Part shown: piece by piece, positions 1 to 6,878 of the stretch | How the letters are laid out: each line of letters starts with the position of its first letter | Position numbering within the stretch: position 1 is the first letter of the stretch | DNA from: an uncultured Faecalibacterium sp. | GTDB lineage: Bacteria > Bacillota > Clostridia > Oscillospirales > Ruminococcaceae | Length of the DNA: 21,658 bases | NCBI GenBank assembly: GCA_934553285.1 | Contig: CAKTFD010000026.1 | Span: 1 to 21,658, forward strand | Direction: 5' to 3' | Program-made: the position numbers and the translations under genes | The notes under the pieces: generated by a model | Database searches by the model: none | Told to the model about the DNA's origin: nothing | The model's input: only the letters and a program-made list of their open reading frames with translations

Positions 1-43
1 GCTCAAAGGTCACGCCATTGCGAAACTCGCCTGCAGAAATCAT
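1..43 (-). CDS. efp: Elongation factor P, N-terminal 14 codons (cut by window edge)
   Basis: The first 14 codons read MISAGEFRNGVTFE, the characteristic N-terminus of bacterial EF-P, which relieves ribosome stalling at polyproline. The ATG at 43-41 follows a GGAGG ribosome site at 51-55 with 7 bases of spacing, and a sigma-A type promoter lies upstream at 95-123. The rest of the gene is outside the window. The identification depends on a short stretch, but the sequence is highly conserved and the upstream signals fit a true gene start. Confidence 0.88.
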   Translation of the reverse strand, partial: MISAGEFRNGVTFE

Positions 44-94
44 AGGAATTCCTCCATAAATTTAATCTCAGATGCTTGACGCATATCTCTATTT

Positions 95-123
95 ATTTTA
101 CCCAATCCGCTTCCGTTTGGCAA
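95..123 (-). promoter_or_regulatory. Predicted sigma-A promoter of efp
   Basis: On the minus strand the -35 box is TTGCCA (123-118) and the -10 box is TAAAAT (100-95), separated by exactly 17 bases. The predicted start lies near 88, giving a leader of about 45 bases before the efp ATG. A small ATGC/GCAT inverted repeat sits in the leader. The promoter suggests efp can be transcribed independently of the TIM-barrel gene upstream. No convincing terminator separates the two. Confidence 0.7.
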
Positions 124-162
124 GGGGTTTGGGCAAAAAAGACGATAAAAACACAAAATCTT

Positions 163-1032
163 TTACACATTGCACGCTGCACGGTACATTCGCTGCAGCG
201 TTTGTGCATCCTCGGCCTGGGTGCCTGCGCTCTCGCAGATGACCACCGGTGCCAGCTGCCGCTGGGCCAGCAGCTCCATCAGCGGCTGCGGCTCGGGGCC
301 GAACTGGGTATCGGCAAAGGTCCAGTGGCGCTTTTCGCCCCCTGCTGTATACTCGACGCGGGAAAAATGCACATGGAACTGCCTGGCGCGCACATCCCCC
401 AGCTGTTCGGCCATACGGTCCAGGATGGCGGCATAATCCGCCTTTGTCCGGATGCCGCCCAGGGTGCGGGCATTCAGGTGGCCGAAATCGATGCAGGGGG
501 TAATGCGGCGGTCCACGCTGCACAGCGCCAGCACCTCGTCCAGGGTGCCCAGCTGGCCGATCTTGCCCATGGTCTCCGGGCAGAGGGTCATATCCGCAAA
601 ACCGGCCTCGTCCAGCGCAGCCACTGCGCGGCGCATGGTATCCAGCGCCTTTTCCAGCGCAGCCTCCCGGCTCTGCCTGCCGCAGCTGCCGGAGTGGAAG
701 ATGATGCGCCTGCCGCCCAGCGCCCGGCATACCGCTGCGCTCTGCAGCAGGTACTGGATGCTGTTCAGCCGTTTATCCTCCTCCAGGCTGGACATACTGA
801 TATAATAGGGTGCATGCACGCTGAACAGGATATCCTTTTCTGCGGCAAGGGCAGCCATCCGGGCGGCTTTATCCAGCCCCAGGCGCACCCCGCGCCCGCA
901 CTGATACTCAAAGGCATCCAGCCCCATCCCTGCGGTATATGCCGGCACATCCAGGCTGCTTTTGTAGCCCTGGGCAGCAAAGCTCTCGCTCGTGCCTGCC
1001 GTGCCGAATCGGATCTTCCATGTCTCGCTCAC
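163..1032 (-). CDS. Endonuclease IV-like TIM-barrel protein (AP endonuclease family 2)
   Basis: A 289-residue protein, close to the usual size of endonuclease IV (about 280). The metal-site residues of that fold are recognisable: H73 in HAPYYIS, H113 in FHSGS, E153 in CPETMG, D182 and H185 in CIDFGHLNAR, H220/H222 in HVHFS, H236 and E267. Family members cleave abasic sites in DNA, but xylose-isomerase-like TIM barrels also include sugar isomerases and uncharacterised enzymes. The stretch RVEYTAGGEKRHW resembles the archaeal-type subfamily as I remember it rather than E. coli Nfo. The start is GTG, with GGAGG at 1042-1046, and overlaps the stop of the yqeG-like gene by four bases (GTGA), which implies translational coupling. 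The DNA-repair role is inferred; the fold is fairly sure. Confidence 0.72.
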   Translation of the reverse strand: MSETWKIRFGTAGTSESFAAQGYKSSLDVPAYTAGMGLDAFEYQCGRGVRLGLDKAARMAALAAEKDILFSVHAPYYISMSSLEEDKRLNSIQYLLQSAAVCRALGGRRIIFHSGSCGRQSREAALEKALDTMRRAVAALDEAGFADMTLCPETMGKIGQLGTLDEVLALCSVDRRITPCIDFGHLNARTLGGIRTKADYAAILDRMAEQLGDVRARQFHVHFSRVEYTAGGEKRHWTFADTQFGPEPQPLMELLAQRQLAPVVICESAGTQAEDAQTLQRMYRAACNV

Positions 1033-1532
1033 AGGGTCTTTCCTCCCCGGTCATAGTATTTCTGCCAGTGCTTTTTTTCCCACTTGCGTTTGAGGATGAC
1101 CTGCGCGCCCAGATCCGGCCCGCGGGGCACCACCATCAGGCCGGGGATTCCGTACAGTGCGGCCACCATGCGGTCGGCATAAAGCTGATCGCCCACCATG
1201 GCCATCTGGCTGTGCTTCACGCCCATGCGGTGCTGCGCCACCATCAGCGCAAAGGGCAGGGGCTTGGCAGCGCGGTACAGGTAGGCAAGGCCCAGCTTTT
1301 CGGCAAAGGGGCGCACCCGTTTTTCCGCCCCGTTGGACACGATGGTCAGCTTGACCCCGGCCTTGCGCATAGCGGCAAGCCAGTCGGCCACCTCTTCCGG
1401 CAGCTCCTGGCTGCGGTCTGCCGTCAGGGTGTTGTCGATATCCAGCACCAGTGCGGTAATGCCCTTGCCCGCCAGCCATTCCGGCGTGATGTGGGTGACA
1501 TCCTTAAAAACATATTCGGGGGTGATGAGCAT
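1029..1532 (-). CDS. yqeG: YqeG-family HAD-IIIA phosphatase
   Basis: A 167-residue protein with all four HAD motifs: DIDNT (31-35, nucleophile D31 and acid D33), SNG (66-68), K90, and GDQLYAD (114-120). Length and motif layout match the YqeG group, small cytoplasmic phosphatases of unknown physiological substrate that in Firmicutes usually lie in ribosome-related clusters. The ATG at 1532-1530 follows an AAGGAG site. Its stop overlaps the next gene's GTG start. The upstream gap to rpsU holds a terminator and a degenerate repeat copy but no clear promoter, so transcription may come from read-through past the rpsU terminator. Confidence 0.85.
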   Translation of the reverse strand: MLITPEYVFKDVTHITPEWLAGKGITALVLDIDNTLTADRSQELPEEVADWLAAMRKAGVKLTIVSNGAEKRVRPFAEKLGLAYLYRAAKPLPFALMVAQHRMGVKHSQMAMVGDQLYADRMVAALYGIPGLMVVPRGPDLGAQVILKRKWEKKHWQKYYDRGGKTL

Positions 1533-1567
1533 AGATAGACCCTCTCCTTGCCTTTCACCGGCTCGCC

Positions 1568-1596
1568 CGCTCCGTCATGGCCGGCGCAATGCCGCC
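1568..1596 (-). repeat. Degenerate copy of an intergenic palindromic repeat
   Basis: On the minus strand, GGCGGCATTGCGC (1596-1584) is followed after five bases by ATGACGGAGCG (1578-1568). The same two blocks, with 12 of 13 and 11 of 11 identities, occur on the plus strand at 4847-4859 and 4864-4874. The copies are therefore inverted relative to each other. This copy lies between rpsU and the yqeG-like gene and has lost the internal CATCGC/GCGATG stem. Confidence 0.5.
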
Positions 1597-1620
1597 CGGG
1601 GGGCGAGGACGTTTATCCTT

Positions 1621-1659
1621 ACAAATGAAAATAGGGGAACCTGTATAACAGGCTCCCCT
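1621..1659 (-). terminator. Rho-independent terminator after rpsU
   Basis: In the minus-strand transcript the segment from 1659 to 1633 forms a 12-pair stem (AGGGGA, one G-U wobble, CCUGU) with a three-base loop. It is followed directly by AUUUUCAUUUGU. The hairpin lies 58 bases beyond the rpsU stop codon and would end the short rpsU transcript. Confidence 0.82.
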
Positions 1660-1717
1660 ACATCGGCGTTAGCAACGCGTTTAAAATCTAAAGCAACGTG
1701 CGATTCCAAGCAGTTGA

Positions 1718-1894
1718 TTACTTGAACTTGCGCTTGCGGGCTGCTTCGGACTTCTTCTTGCGCTTAACAGACGGCTTTTCGTAAGCCTCGCGCTTACGAA
1801 CCTCTGCGAGCACACCGCTGCGAGCAGTGCTGCGCTTGAAGCGACGCAGTGCGCTTTCCAGCGACTCGCCCTCTTTAACACGAATTTCCGACAT
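1718..1894 (-). CDS. rpsU: 30S ribosomal protein S21 (bS21)
   Basis: A 58-residue, very basic protein beginning MSEIRVKEGESLESALRRFK and ending in a lysine/arginine-rich tail (KRKKKSEAARKRKFK). This is the complete signature and normal length of bS21, a small-subunit protein that binds near the anti-Shine-Dalgarno region of 16S rRNA. The ATG at 1894-1892 follows an AAGGGAGGG site; the stop is TAA. A strong promoter (1958-1986) and a terminator (1621-1659) flank it, so it is probably a monocistronic unit between leuS and the yqeG-like gene. Confidence 0.96.
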   Translation of the reverse strand: MSEIRVKEGESLESALRRFKRSTARSGVLAEVRKREAYEKPSVKRKKKSEAARKRKFK

Positions 1895-1933
1895 CTTATT
1901 CCCTCCCTTGGACCGTGAGGCAGGAATTTCGTT

Positions 1934-1946
1934 GTTACATGGTAAC
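1934..1946. repeat. Inverted repeat in the rpsU leader
   Basis: GTTAC-ATG-GTAAC is a perfect 5-base inverted repeat. It lies between the predicted transcription start (near 1951) and the rpsU ribosome site. It could be an operator or a small leader hairpin; it could equally be chance. Confidence 0.35.
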
Positions 1947-1957
1947 TAACAGTAGAC

Positions 1958-1986
1958 AGTATAGCGCATTTTATCCGGTTCGTCAA
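1958..1986 (-). promoter_or_regulatory. Strong predicted sigma-A promoter of rpsU
   Basis: On the minus strand the -35 box is TTGACG (1986-1981) and the -10 box is TATACT (1963-1958), with a 17-base spacer. Upstream of the -35 box, 1989-2030 is unusually rich in A and T runs (a 7-T run, a 6-T run, AAAA, TTTTAAAA and a 5-T run on the plus strand), resembling an UP element. The surrounding genome is GC-rich, so this stands out. The predicted leader is about 57 bases. Confidence 0.82.
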
Positions 1987-2117
1987 CCTTTTTTTGAAAG
2001 TTTTTTGCCCAAAACTTTTAAAAGATTTTTGAACAGACGCTCCCGGGTGTTTCCTGCGCCAAGTCCGCCTCTGCGGGTGATGATATGTTCACGCTTGTTC
2101 AGCGGAGCAGCAGTAAC

Positions 2118-4667
2118 TCAGCCCTTGGCAGCCAGATTGACCAGACGGCCCTTGACGTAGATCTCCTTGACCAGCTGCTTGCCTTCCAGCGCAGCCGCCA
2201 CAGCGGGGTCTGCCTTAGCGGCAGCGATCGCATCCTCGGCGGTGATGTCTGCGGGCACTTTCAGGCGCGCCTTGACCTTGCCGTTTACCTGTACGGCGAT
2301 CTCCACGGCAGCCTCCACGCACTTGGCTTCCTCGTAGGCGGGCCAGGGGTAGTAGGCCAGCTGCTCGTCATGGCTGTGACCCAGCTTTGCCCACAGTTCC
2401 TCGGTCATATGGGGTGCAAAGGGGTTCAGCAGCTGGATCAGGGTCTCAAACTCGGCCTTGGTGGCACCGCCATTGTCGTACAGAGCATTGACCAGGGTCA
2501 TCAGCTGCGCGATGGCAGTGTTCATCTTCAGGCCCTCGATATCTGCGCTGACCTTCTTGATGGTCTGGTGCATCAGGGTCTCCAGCGCGGGACGGTAGCC
2601 CTCGCCTTCCACCAGCTTGTCGCTCAGGCCCCATACGCGGTCCAGGAAGCGGTTGCAGCCCGCAATGGCAGAGGTCTGCCAGGGTGCAGCCTGCTCAAAA
2701 TCGCCCATGAACATCTCGTACAGGCGCATGGTATCGGCACCATACTGGTCCACCACCTCGTCGGGGTTGATGACGTTGCCCAGGCTCTTGGACATCTTTA
2801 CGATGGGATGGCGTGCCATCTCGCCGTACTTCTCTTCCAGTGCCTTCTCGGCGGCCTTCTGGCTGCCGTACTCCTTGAGCAGCTTCTCCTGCTCGCTTGC
2901 GGGCAGATTGACAAAGCTGTGGGGGTTCAGGCCCAGGATCATGCCGTGGGCGGTACGCTTCTGGTAAGGCTCGGCCGTGGGCACCACACCGATGTCATAC
3001 AGGAACTTATGCCAGAACCGGCTGTACAGCAGATGCAGGGTGGTGTGCTCCATGCCGCCGTTGTACCAGTCTACCGGAGACCAGTATTCCAGCGCTTCTT
3101 TGGAGGCCAGGGCATCCTTGCAGTGGGGGTCCATGTAGCGCAGGAAATACCAGGAGGAACCTGCCCACTGGGGCATGGTATCCGTCTCGCGGGTAGCGGG
3201 GCCGCCGCAGCAGGGGCAGGTAGTCTTGACCCAGTCCTTGTGCCGTGCCAGCGGAGACTCGCCGTCCGGACCCGGCTCAAAGTCGGTGATGTCCGGCAGG
3301 GTCAGGGGCAGGCTGCTCTCGGGCAGGGGCTGCCAGCCGCACTTGTCGCAATACACCATGGGGATCGGCTCGCCCCAGTAACGCTGACGGCTGAATACCC
3401 AGTCGCGCAGCTTGTAGTTGACCTTATCGCGGCCCTTGCCGGTTTCTTCCAGCCAGGTGATCATCTTTTTCTTGGCATCGACCACGGACAGCCCATCCAG
3501 GAAGCCGGAGTTGACCAGCGTACCGGTGGCCACATCGGTAAAGGCAGCCTCCTCCAGGTTGGAGGGGGTGTTGCCCTTGACCACCTCAATGATGGGCAGG
3601 CCAAACTTTTTGGCAAACTCCCAGTCGCGGGTATCGTGGGCGGGCACCGCCATAATGGCGCCGGTGCCGTAGGTGGACAGCACGTAGTCCGAGATAAAGA
3701 TGGGGATCTCGGTCTCGTTGACCGGGTTGATGCCCATCACGCCATCCAGCTTCACGCCGGTCTTTTCCTTGTTCAGCTCGCTGCGCTCAAAATCGCTCTT
3801 GCGGGCAGCCTCGGCCTGATAAGCCTTAACGGCATCGGCGTTCTTGATGATGCCCTTTTCCAGCCACTGCTTGAGCATGGCGTGCTCCGGGGAGATGACC
3901 ATGTAGGTGGCACCAAACAGGGTATCGCAGCGGGTGGTATACACGGTCAGGGTATCACCGGCAGTGGTGCCAAAGTTGACCTCTGCACCATGGCTGCGGC
4001 CGATCCAGTTCTTCTGCTGGGTGGCCACGCGCTCGATGTAATCCAGCCCATCCAGGCCATCGATCAGCTTATCAGCATAGGCCGTGATCTTGAGCATCCA
4101 CTGGCTCTTAACGCGGTGCACTACCTCGCTGCCGCAGCGCTCGCACACGCCGTTGACAACTTCCTCGTTGGCCAGCACGCACTTGCAGCCGGTACACCAG
4201 TTGACGTTCATTTCCTTTTTGTAGGCCAGGCCATGCTTGTACAGCTGCAGGAAGATCCACTGGGTCCACTTATAATACTCGGGGTCGGTGGTGTTGATCT
4301 CGCGATCCCAGTCAAAGGAGAAGCCCAGTGCCTTCAGCTGGCTGCGGAAATGATCCACATTGCTCTTGGTCACGATGGCCGGGTGGATGTGGTTCTTCAT
4401 GGCGAAGTTCTCGGTGGGCAGGCCGAAAGCATCCCAGCCCATGGGGTACAGCACGTTGTAGCCATTTTTGCGGCGCTTGCGGCTTACCACATCCAGTGCG
4501 GTGTAGCTGCGGGGATGGCCCACATGCAGGCCTGCACCCGAAGGATACGGGAACTCCACCAGGGCGTAGAACTTGGGTTTGGAGTGGTCGATCTCGACAT
4601 GGAAGGTCTTTTCGTCCTCCCACACCTTCTGCCACTTGGCTTCAACAGCCTTGTAATCATACTTCAT
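2118..4667 (-). CDS. leuS: Leucyl-tRNA synthetase
   Basis: A class I synthetase of 849 residues that charges tRNA-Leu with leucine. It has the HIGH-type motif HVGH (48-51), a cysteine-pair zinc site near 158-178 (CTGC and CERC), and a CP1 editing insertion of roughly 225-420. The editing insertion contains TTRCDT (244-249) and the HDTRD stretch (344-348) with the conserved editing aspartate. KMSKS follows at 624-628, then the anticodon-binding and C-terminal domains. The editing threonine-rich motif reads TTRCDT where TTRPDT is most common. The ATG at 4667-4665 follows a GGAG site with a rather long 12-base spacing. The gene lies downstream of rsfS. No T-box leader is visible in the 240 bases upstream and no clear terminator follows the TGA stop. 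Confidence 0.98.
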   Translation of the reverse strand: MKYDYKAVEAKWQKVWEDEKTFHVEIDHSKPKFYALVEFPYPSGAGLHVGHPRSYTALDVVSRKRRKNGYNVLYPMGWDAFGLPTENFAMKNHIHPAIVTKSNVDHFRSQLKALGFSFDWDREINTTDPEYYKWTQWIFLQLYKHGLAYKKEMNVNWCTGCKCVLANEEVVNGVCERCGSEVVHRVKSQWMLKITAYADKLIDGLDGLDYIERVATQQKNWIGRSHGAEVNFGTTAGDTLTVYTTRCDTLFGATYMVISPEHAMLKQWLEKGIIKNADAVKAYQAEAARKSDFERSELNKEKTGVKLDGVMGINPVNETEIPIFISDYVLSTYGTGAIMAVPAHDTRDWEFAKKFGLPIIEVVKGNTPSNLEEAAFTDVATGTLVNSGFLDGLSVVDAKKKMITWLEETGKGRDKVNYKLRDWVFSRQRYWGEPIPMVYCDKCGWQPLPESSLPLTLPDITDFEPGPDGESPLARHKDWVKTTCPCCGGPATRETDTMPQWAGSSWYFLRYMDPHCKDALASKEALEYWSPVDWYNGGMEHTTLHLLYSRFWHKFLYDIGVVPTAEPYQKRTAHGMILGLNPHSFVNLPASEQEKLLKEYGSQKAAEKALEEKYGEMARHPIVKMSKSLGNVINPDEVVDQYGADTMRLYEMFMGDFEQAAPWQTSAIAGCNRFLDRVWGLSDKLVEGEGYRPALETLMHQTIKKVSADIEGLKMNTAIAQLMTLVNALYDNGGATKAEFETLIQLLNPFAPHMTEELWAKLGHSHDEQLAYYPWPAYEEAKCVEAAVEIAVQVNGKVKARLKVPADITAEDAIAAAKADPAVAAALEGKQLVKEIYVKGRLVNLAAKG

Positions 4668-4771
4668 GTTTGTAATCAGCTCCAGACTTTAACCAAAATA
4701 CCGTTGCTTGGGGTCGTGTATGCTTTTAAGGTGCTCCCGGTATAAGCCCTTTTCCATCCGGGCATCCGCCC

Positions 4772-4877
4772 TGACGGCTCCCCTATAAAAGGGGGAGCTT
4801 TTTGCCAACTTTCCCTATTCCGCCAGAACCGCTCCCTTTTGGGAGAGGCGGCATCGCGCAGCGATGACGGAGCGAGG
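4772..4877. repeat. Hairpin-rich intergenic repeat element between rsfS and leuS
   Basis: Three hairpins lie in succession. GCTCCCC/GGGGAGC (4777-4783 with 4792-4798) is followed on the plus strand by TTTTTG. CTCCC/GGGAG (4832-4836 with 4841-4845) has a TTTT loop. CATCGC/GCGATG (4852-4857 with 4861-4866) has a three-base loop. The end of the element (4847-4874) recurs inverted at 1568-1596, so it is a dispersed family. I recall similar short palindromic elements in Faecalibacterium intergenic regions but cannot confirm it here. It could be a miniature mobile element or a REP-like sequence. The remainder of 4668-4907 shows no gene, T-box or clear promoter. Confidence 0.55.
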
Positions 4878-4907
4878 CCTTACCGGCAGCAGACCTGTTC
4901 GCCTTTT

Positions 4908-5291
4908 TTATTCAATGGTGCTATCCGGGGTCAGGTACTCCGAGATATCGACCGGCTCGCCATCGGCCCACAGGTGCTCCAGGTCATAGTAAGCGCGGCT
5001 GTTGGGCACAAAAACGTGCACGATGACGTTGGAGTAATCCAGCAGCACCCAGTTCTTGGAGTCATAGCCTTCGGTGCTGTAGGGTTCCAGCCCCTTCTGC
5101 GAAAGCTCGTACTCCACCTCATTCGCCAGCGATGCCACCTGGGTGGTGGAGGTACCGGTCGCAATGACGAAATAATCGGTCAGGACGGTCAGGCTGTCCA
5201 GCTTGAGCACCCGCACATCCTGGGCTTTTTTCTTATCCAGGATCCTGGCGATCTCAATGGCAAGCGCCTTGCTGTCGTTGAAGTTATCCAT
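4908..5291 (-). CDS. rsfS: Ribosomal silencing factor RsfS (Iojap family)
   Basis: A 127-residue protein that fits the RsfS/Iojap family. RsfS binds ribosomal protein uL14 on the large subunit and blocks subunit joining under starvation. Visible family features include the start MDNFNDSKALAIEIARILD, the block DYFVIATGTSTTQV, and the C-terminal stretch NWVLLDYSNVIVHVF followed by RAYYDLEHLWAD. An in-frame ATG 33 bases further upstream exists, but the ATG at 5291-5289 has the good AAGGGAG site (5298-5304) and matches the family N-terminus. The gene follows the LCP gene by 63 bases and precedes leuS. The order nadD-yqeK-rsfS is classic for Firmicutes, here with an LCP gene inserted. Confidence 0.95.
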   Translation of the reverse strand: MDNFNDSKALAIEIARILDKKKAQDVRVLKLDSLTVLTDYFVIATGTSTTQVASLANEVEYELSQKGLEPYSTEGYDSKNWVLLDYSNVIVHVFVPNSRAYYDLEHLWADGEPVDISEYLTPDSTIE

Positions 5292-5297
5292 ATGTTT

Positions 5298-5304
5298 CTC
5301 CCTT
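5298..5304 (-). promoter_or_regulatory. Ribosome binding site fixing the rsfS start
   Basis: AAGGGAG on the minus strand, six bases before the ATG at 5291-5289. It supports the shorter start over the upstream in-frame ATG at 5324. Confidence 0.75.
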
Positions 5305-5315
5305 CTGTCGGAACA

Positions 5316-5338
5316 GCGCTGCACACGGTGTGCCGCGC
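5316..5338. other. Hairpin between the LCP gene and rsfS
   Basis: GCGC (5316-5319) pairs with GCGC (5335-5338), and GCACAC (5321-5326) pairs with GTGTGC (5328-5333), with single-base mismatches between the blocks. No T-run follows on either strand, so it does not look like an intrinsic terminator. It could separate or stabilise the messages for the LCP protein and RsfS. Confidence 0.4.
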
Positions 5339-5354
5339 CCTGTTTTGTCTGTTG

Positions 5355-6731
5355 TTACTGGCCGGTACCGGCGGCCTGGCCGTCGGTGGTCACAGCGCCG
5401 GCAAGGTCGGTGTCGCCGCTGAGGATGGCGTCATCGGATTCCTTATCGATGCGGCCCATATACTGCACATTGGCATCGGTCGATGCATTGCCGTGGGGCC
5501 ACTGGTCGGTGACCATGTGCAGGTCGCTCACCTCCACCGGGCCGGTGTAGGTGCAGAAATACTGGTTGAGCAGGTTTGCAATGGAACCGGCATCCGGCAC
5601 CACGCAGGAGTAGCCGTCAAAGGTGTCGGTCTTGCCCACGTTGGGCACGCCCATAAACACCGGCGTCTGCGCCAGGATGATGTTGGAGCTGTCGATCTTG
5701 AGGAAGGATGCCAGCAGCTTTGCGATGGTGGTGATATCCATATCCGTGTGGATATAGTTCTTGAACACCAGCGGCAGCTGGTTCAGGATATCGGTGATGC
5801 CCATGGAGCGGGCGCGCTTGAACAGGCCGGCGTAGAAGTAGCGCTGCATGTTCAGGCGGTCGATATCCGAGTTTGCGTAGCCGCTGCCATGGCGGCAGCG
5901 CACAAAGAACTCGGCCGAGGCTCCATCCAGGTTGCGGTAGCCCTTGAGCAGCTTGCTGCCGCCGTAGGACATATCGCGGGGGATATACACCTCGATGCCG
6001 CCGAAGTTATCCACCATTTCCACCAGTGCCTGCATATCGATGGTTACATAATAATCGATGGGCAGGTGGTACTGGTCGTAGATGACATCCGCCAGGGCGG
6101 CGATGCTGCCGCCGTTGGAAAGCGCCACCGAGTTGATCTGGTAGTTGGAGGCGGCGTAGGTCTTGCCGTTGGAAAGGGTGATCTTGCGGTTCTGGGTGGT
6201 CACCAGCGTATTGCGGGGGATCTGCAGCATCCGCAGCGCACCGCCCTTGATATCGAACTGGCAGTACAGGATCATGTCCGTCATGCCATCGTTGGAGCTG
6301 CTGTCGCCGTAGGTGCGGCCCTCCTCAAAGTCGATGCCGCATACCAGGATGTTGACCACATCGCCCTTATACTCCTCGGCGGTCTGGATCTCCTCCACGA
6401 TGGAGGGGGCGCTTTCCGCCGGGCGGATGCTGTCCTCCACCTTGTTCACAAGGCTCACGCCGTACACCACCACACCGGAGATCACGGCGATCACACCCAT
6501 CACGATGGCAAAGGGCAGCCACAGCGGAGTCTTTTTCTTTTTTTTGCGGCGGCGCGGTGCATCCTCTCCCTCTGCCGCAGGCTGTGCCGGGCGGCGCGGA
6601 GGGGCAGCATGCTGCGCCCCGGCAGCTGCACTACGGGTGCTGTGTTCCGGCGCAGCATGCGGTGCGCTGGCCGCCTGATCCGGGCGGCTGAGAGAGCGGT
6701 CGGTATTGATGCGGCGTGGCGTCTGGCTCAT
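5355..6731 (-). CDS. LytR-CpsA-Psr (LCP) family membrane protein
   Basis: A 458-residue protein of the LCP family, enzymes that transfer undecaprenyl-linked glycopolymers to peptidoglycan on the outer face of the membrane. It has a low-complexity cytoplasmic tail rich in Ala, Pro and Arg (1-60) and a positively charged RRKKKKK block (61-67). One membrane segment (about 70-95) and an extracellular LCP domain (about 125-345) follow. Typical landmarks are NILVCGID, TDMILY, MLQIPRNT, and the arginine-rich site FVRCRHGSGYANSDIDRLNMQ. The last 50 residues are hydrophilic and have no assigned role. The ATG at 6731-6729 follows GGAGG, and a good promoter precedes it. Which polymer it attaches cannot be told from sequence. 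It sits unusually between yqeK and rsfS. Confidence 0.93.
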   Translation of the reverse strand: MSQTPRRINTDRSLSRPDQAASAPHAAPEHSTRSAAAGAQHAAPPRRPAQPAAEGEDAPRRRKKKKKTPLWLPFAIVMGVIAVISGVVVYGVSLVNKVEDSIRPAESAPSIVEEIQTAEEYKGDVVNILVCGIDFEEGRTYGDSSSNDGMTDMILYCQFDIKGGALRMLQIPRNTLVTTQNRKITLSNGKTYAASNYQINSVALSNGGSIAALADVIYDQYHLPIDYYVTIDMQALVEMVDNFGGIEVYIPRDMSYGGSKLLKGYRNLDGASAEFFVRCRHGSGYANSDIDRLNMQRYFYAGLFKRARSMGITDILNQLPLVFKNYIHTDMDITTIAKLLASFLKIDSSNIILAQTPVFMGVPNVGKTDTFDGYSCVVPDAGSIANLLNQYFCTYTGPVEVSDLHMVTDQWPHGNASTDANVQYMGRIDKESDDAILSGDTDLAGAVTTDGQAAGTGQ

Positions 6732-6797
6732 GCTTTTTGTATCCTCCAGCTTTTCACTGCTGTGCAGCTTTTTGATTGCAGACCTGTAATACTCTTT

Positions 6798-6826
6798 AGT
6801 ATAGCATTGTACGGCAAAATCTGCAA
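6798..6826 (-). promoter_or_regulatory. Predicted sigma-A promoter of the LCP gene
   Basis: On the minus strand the -35 box is TTGCAG (6826-6821) and the -10 box is TATACT (6803-6798), with a 17-base spacer. The predicted leader is about 60 bases. It lies in the 147-base gap between yqeK and the LCP gene, where no terminator is apparent, so the LCP-rsfS-leuS genes probably have both read-through and independent transcription. Confidence 0.75.
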
Positions 6827-6878
6827 TTGTTTTATCTTAGGGCTGCCGGGGTCTTTTTTTGCTCTGCGGCCCGGGCTT

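Noticed and set aside
1681..1986. A 101-codon minus-strand frame over the rpsU region
   Set aside because: It overlaps rpsU in another frame, starts upstream of the rpsU promoter -10 box, and has no recognisable product; rpsU is unmistakable.
2085..4745. An 886-codon plus-strand frame opposite leuS
   Set aside because: Same cause: it mirrors leuS codon by codon and has no independent evidence of coding.
4668..4907. A T-box riboswitch for leuS
   Set aside because: No antiterminator consensus, specifier hairpin or terminator facing leuS could be found by eye.
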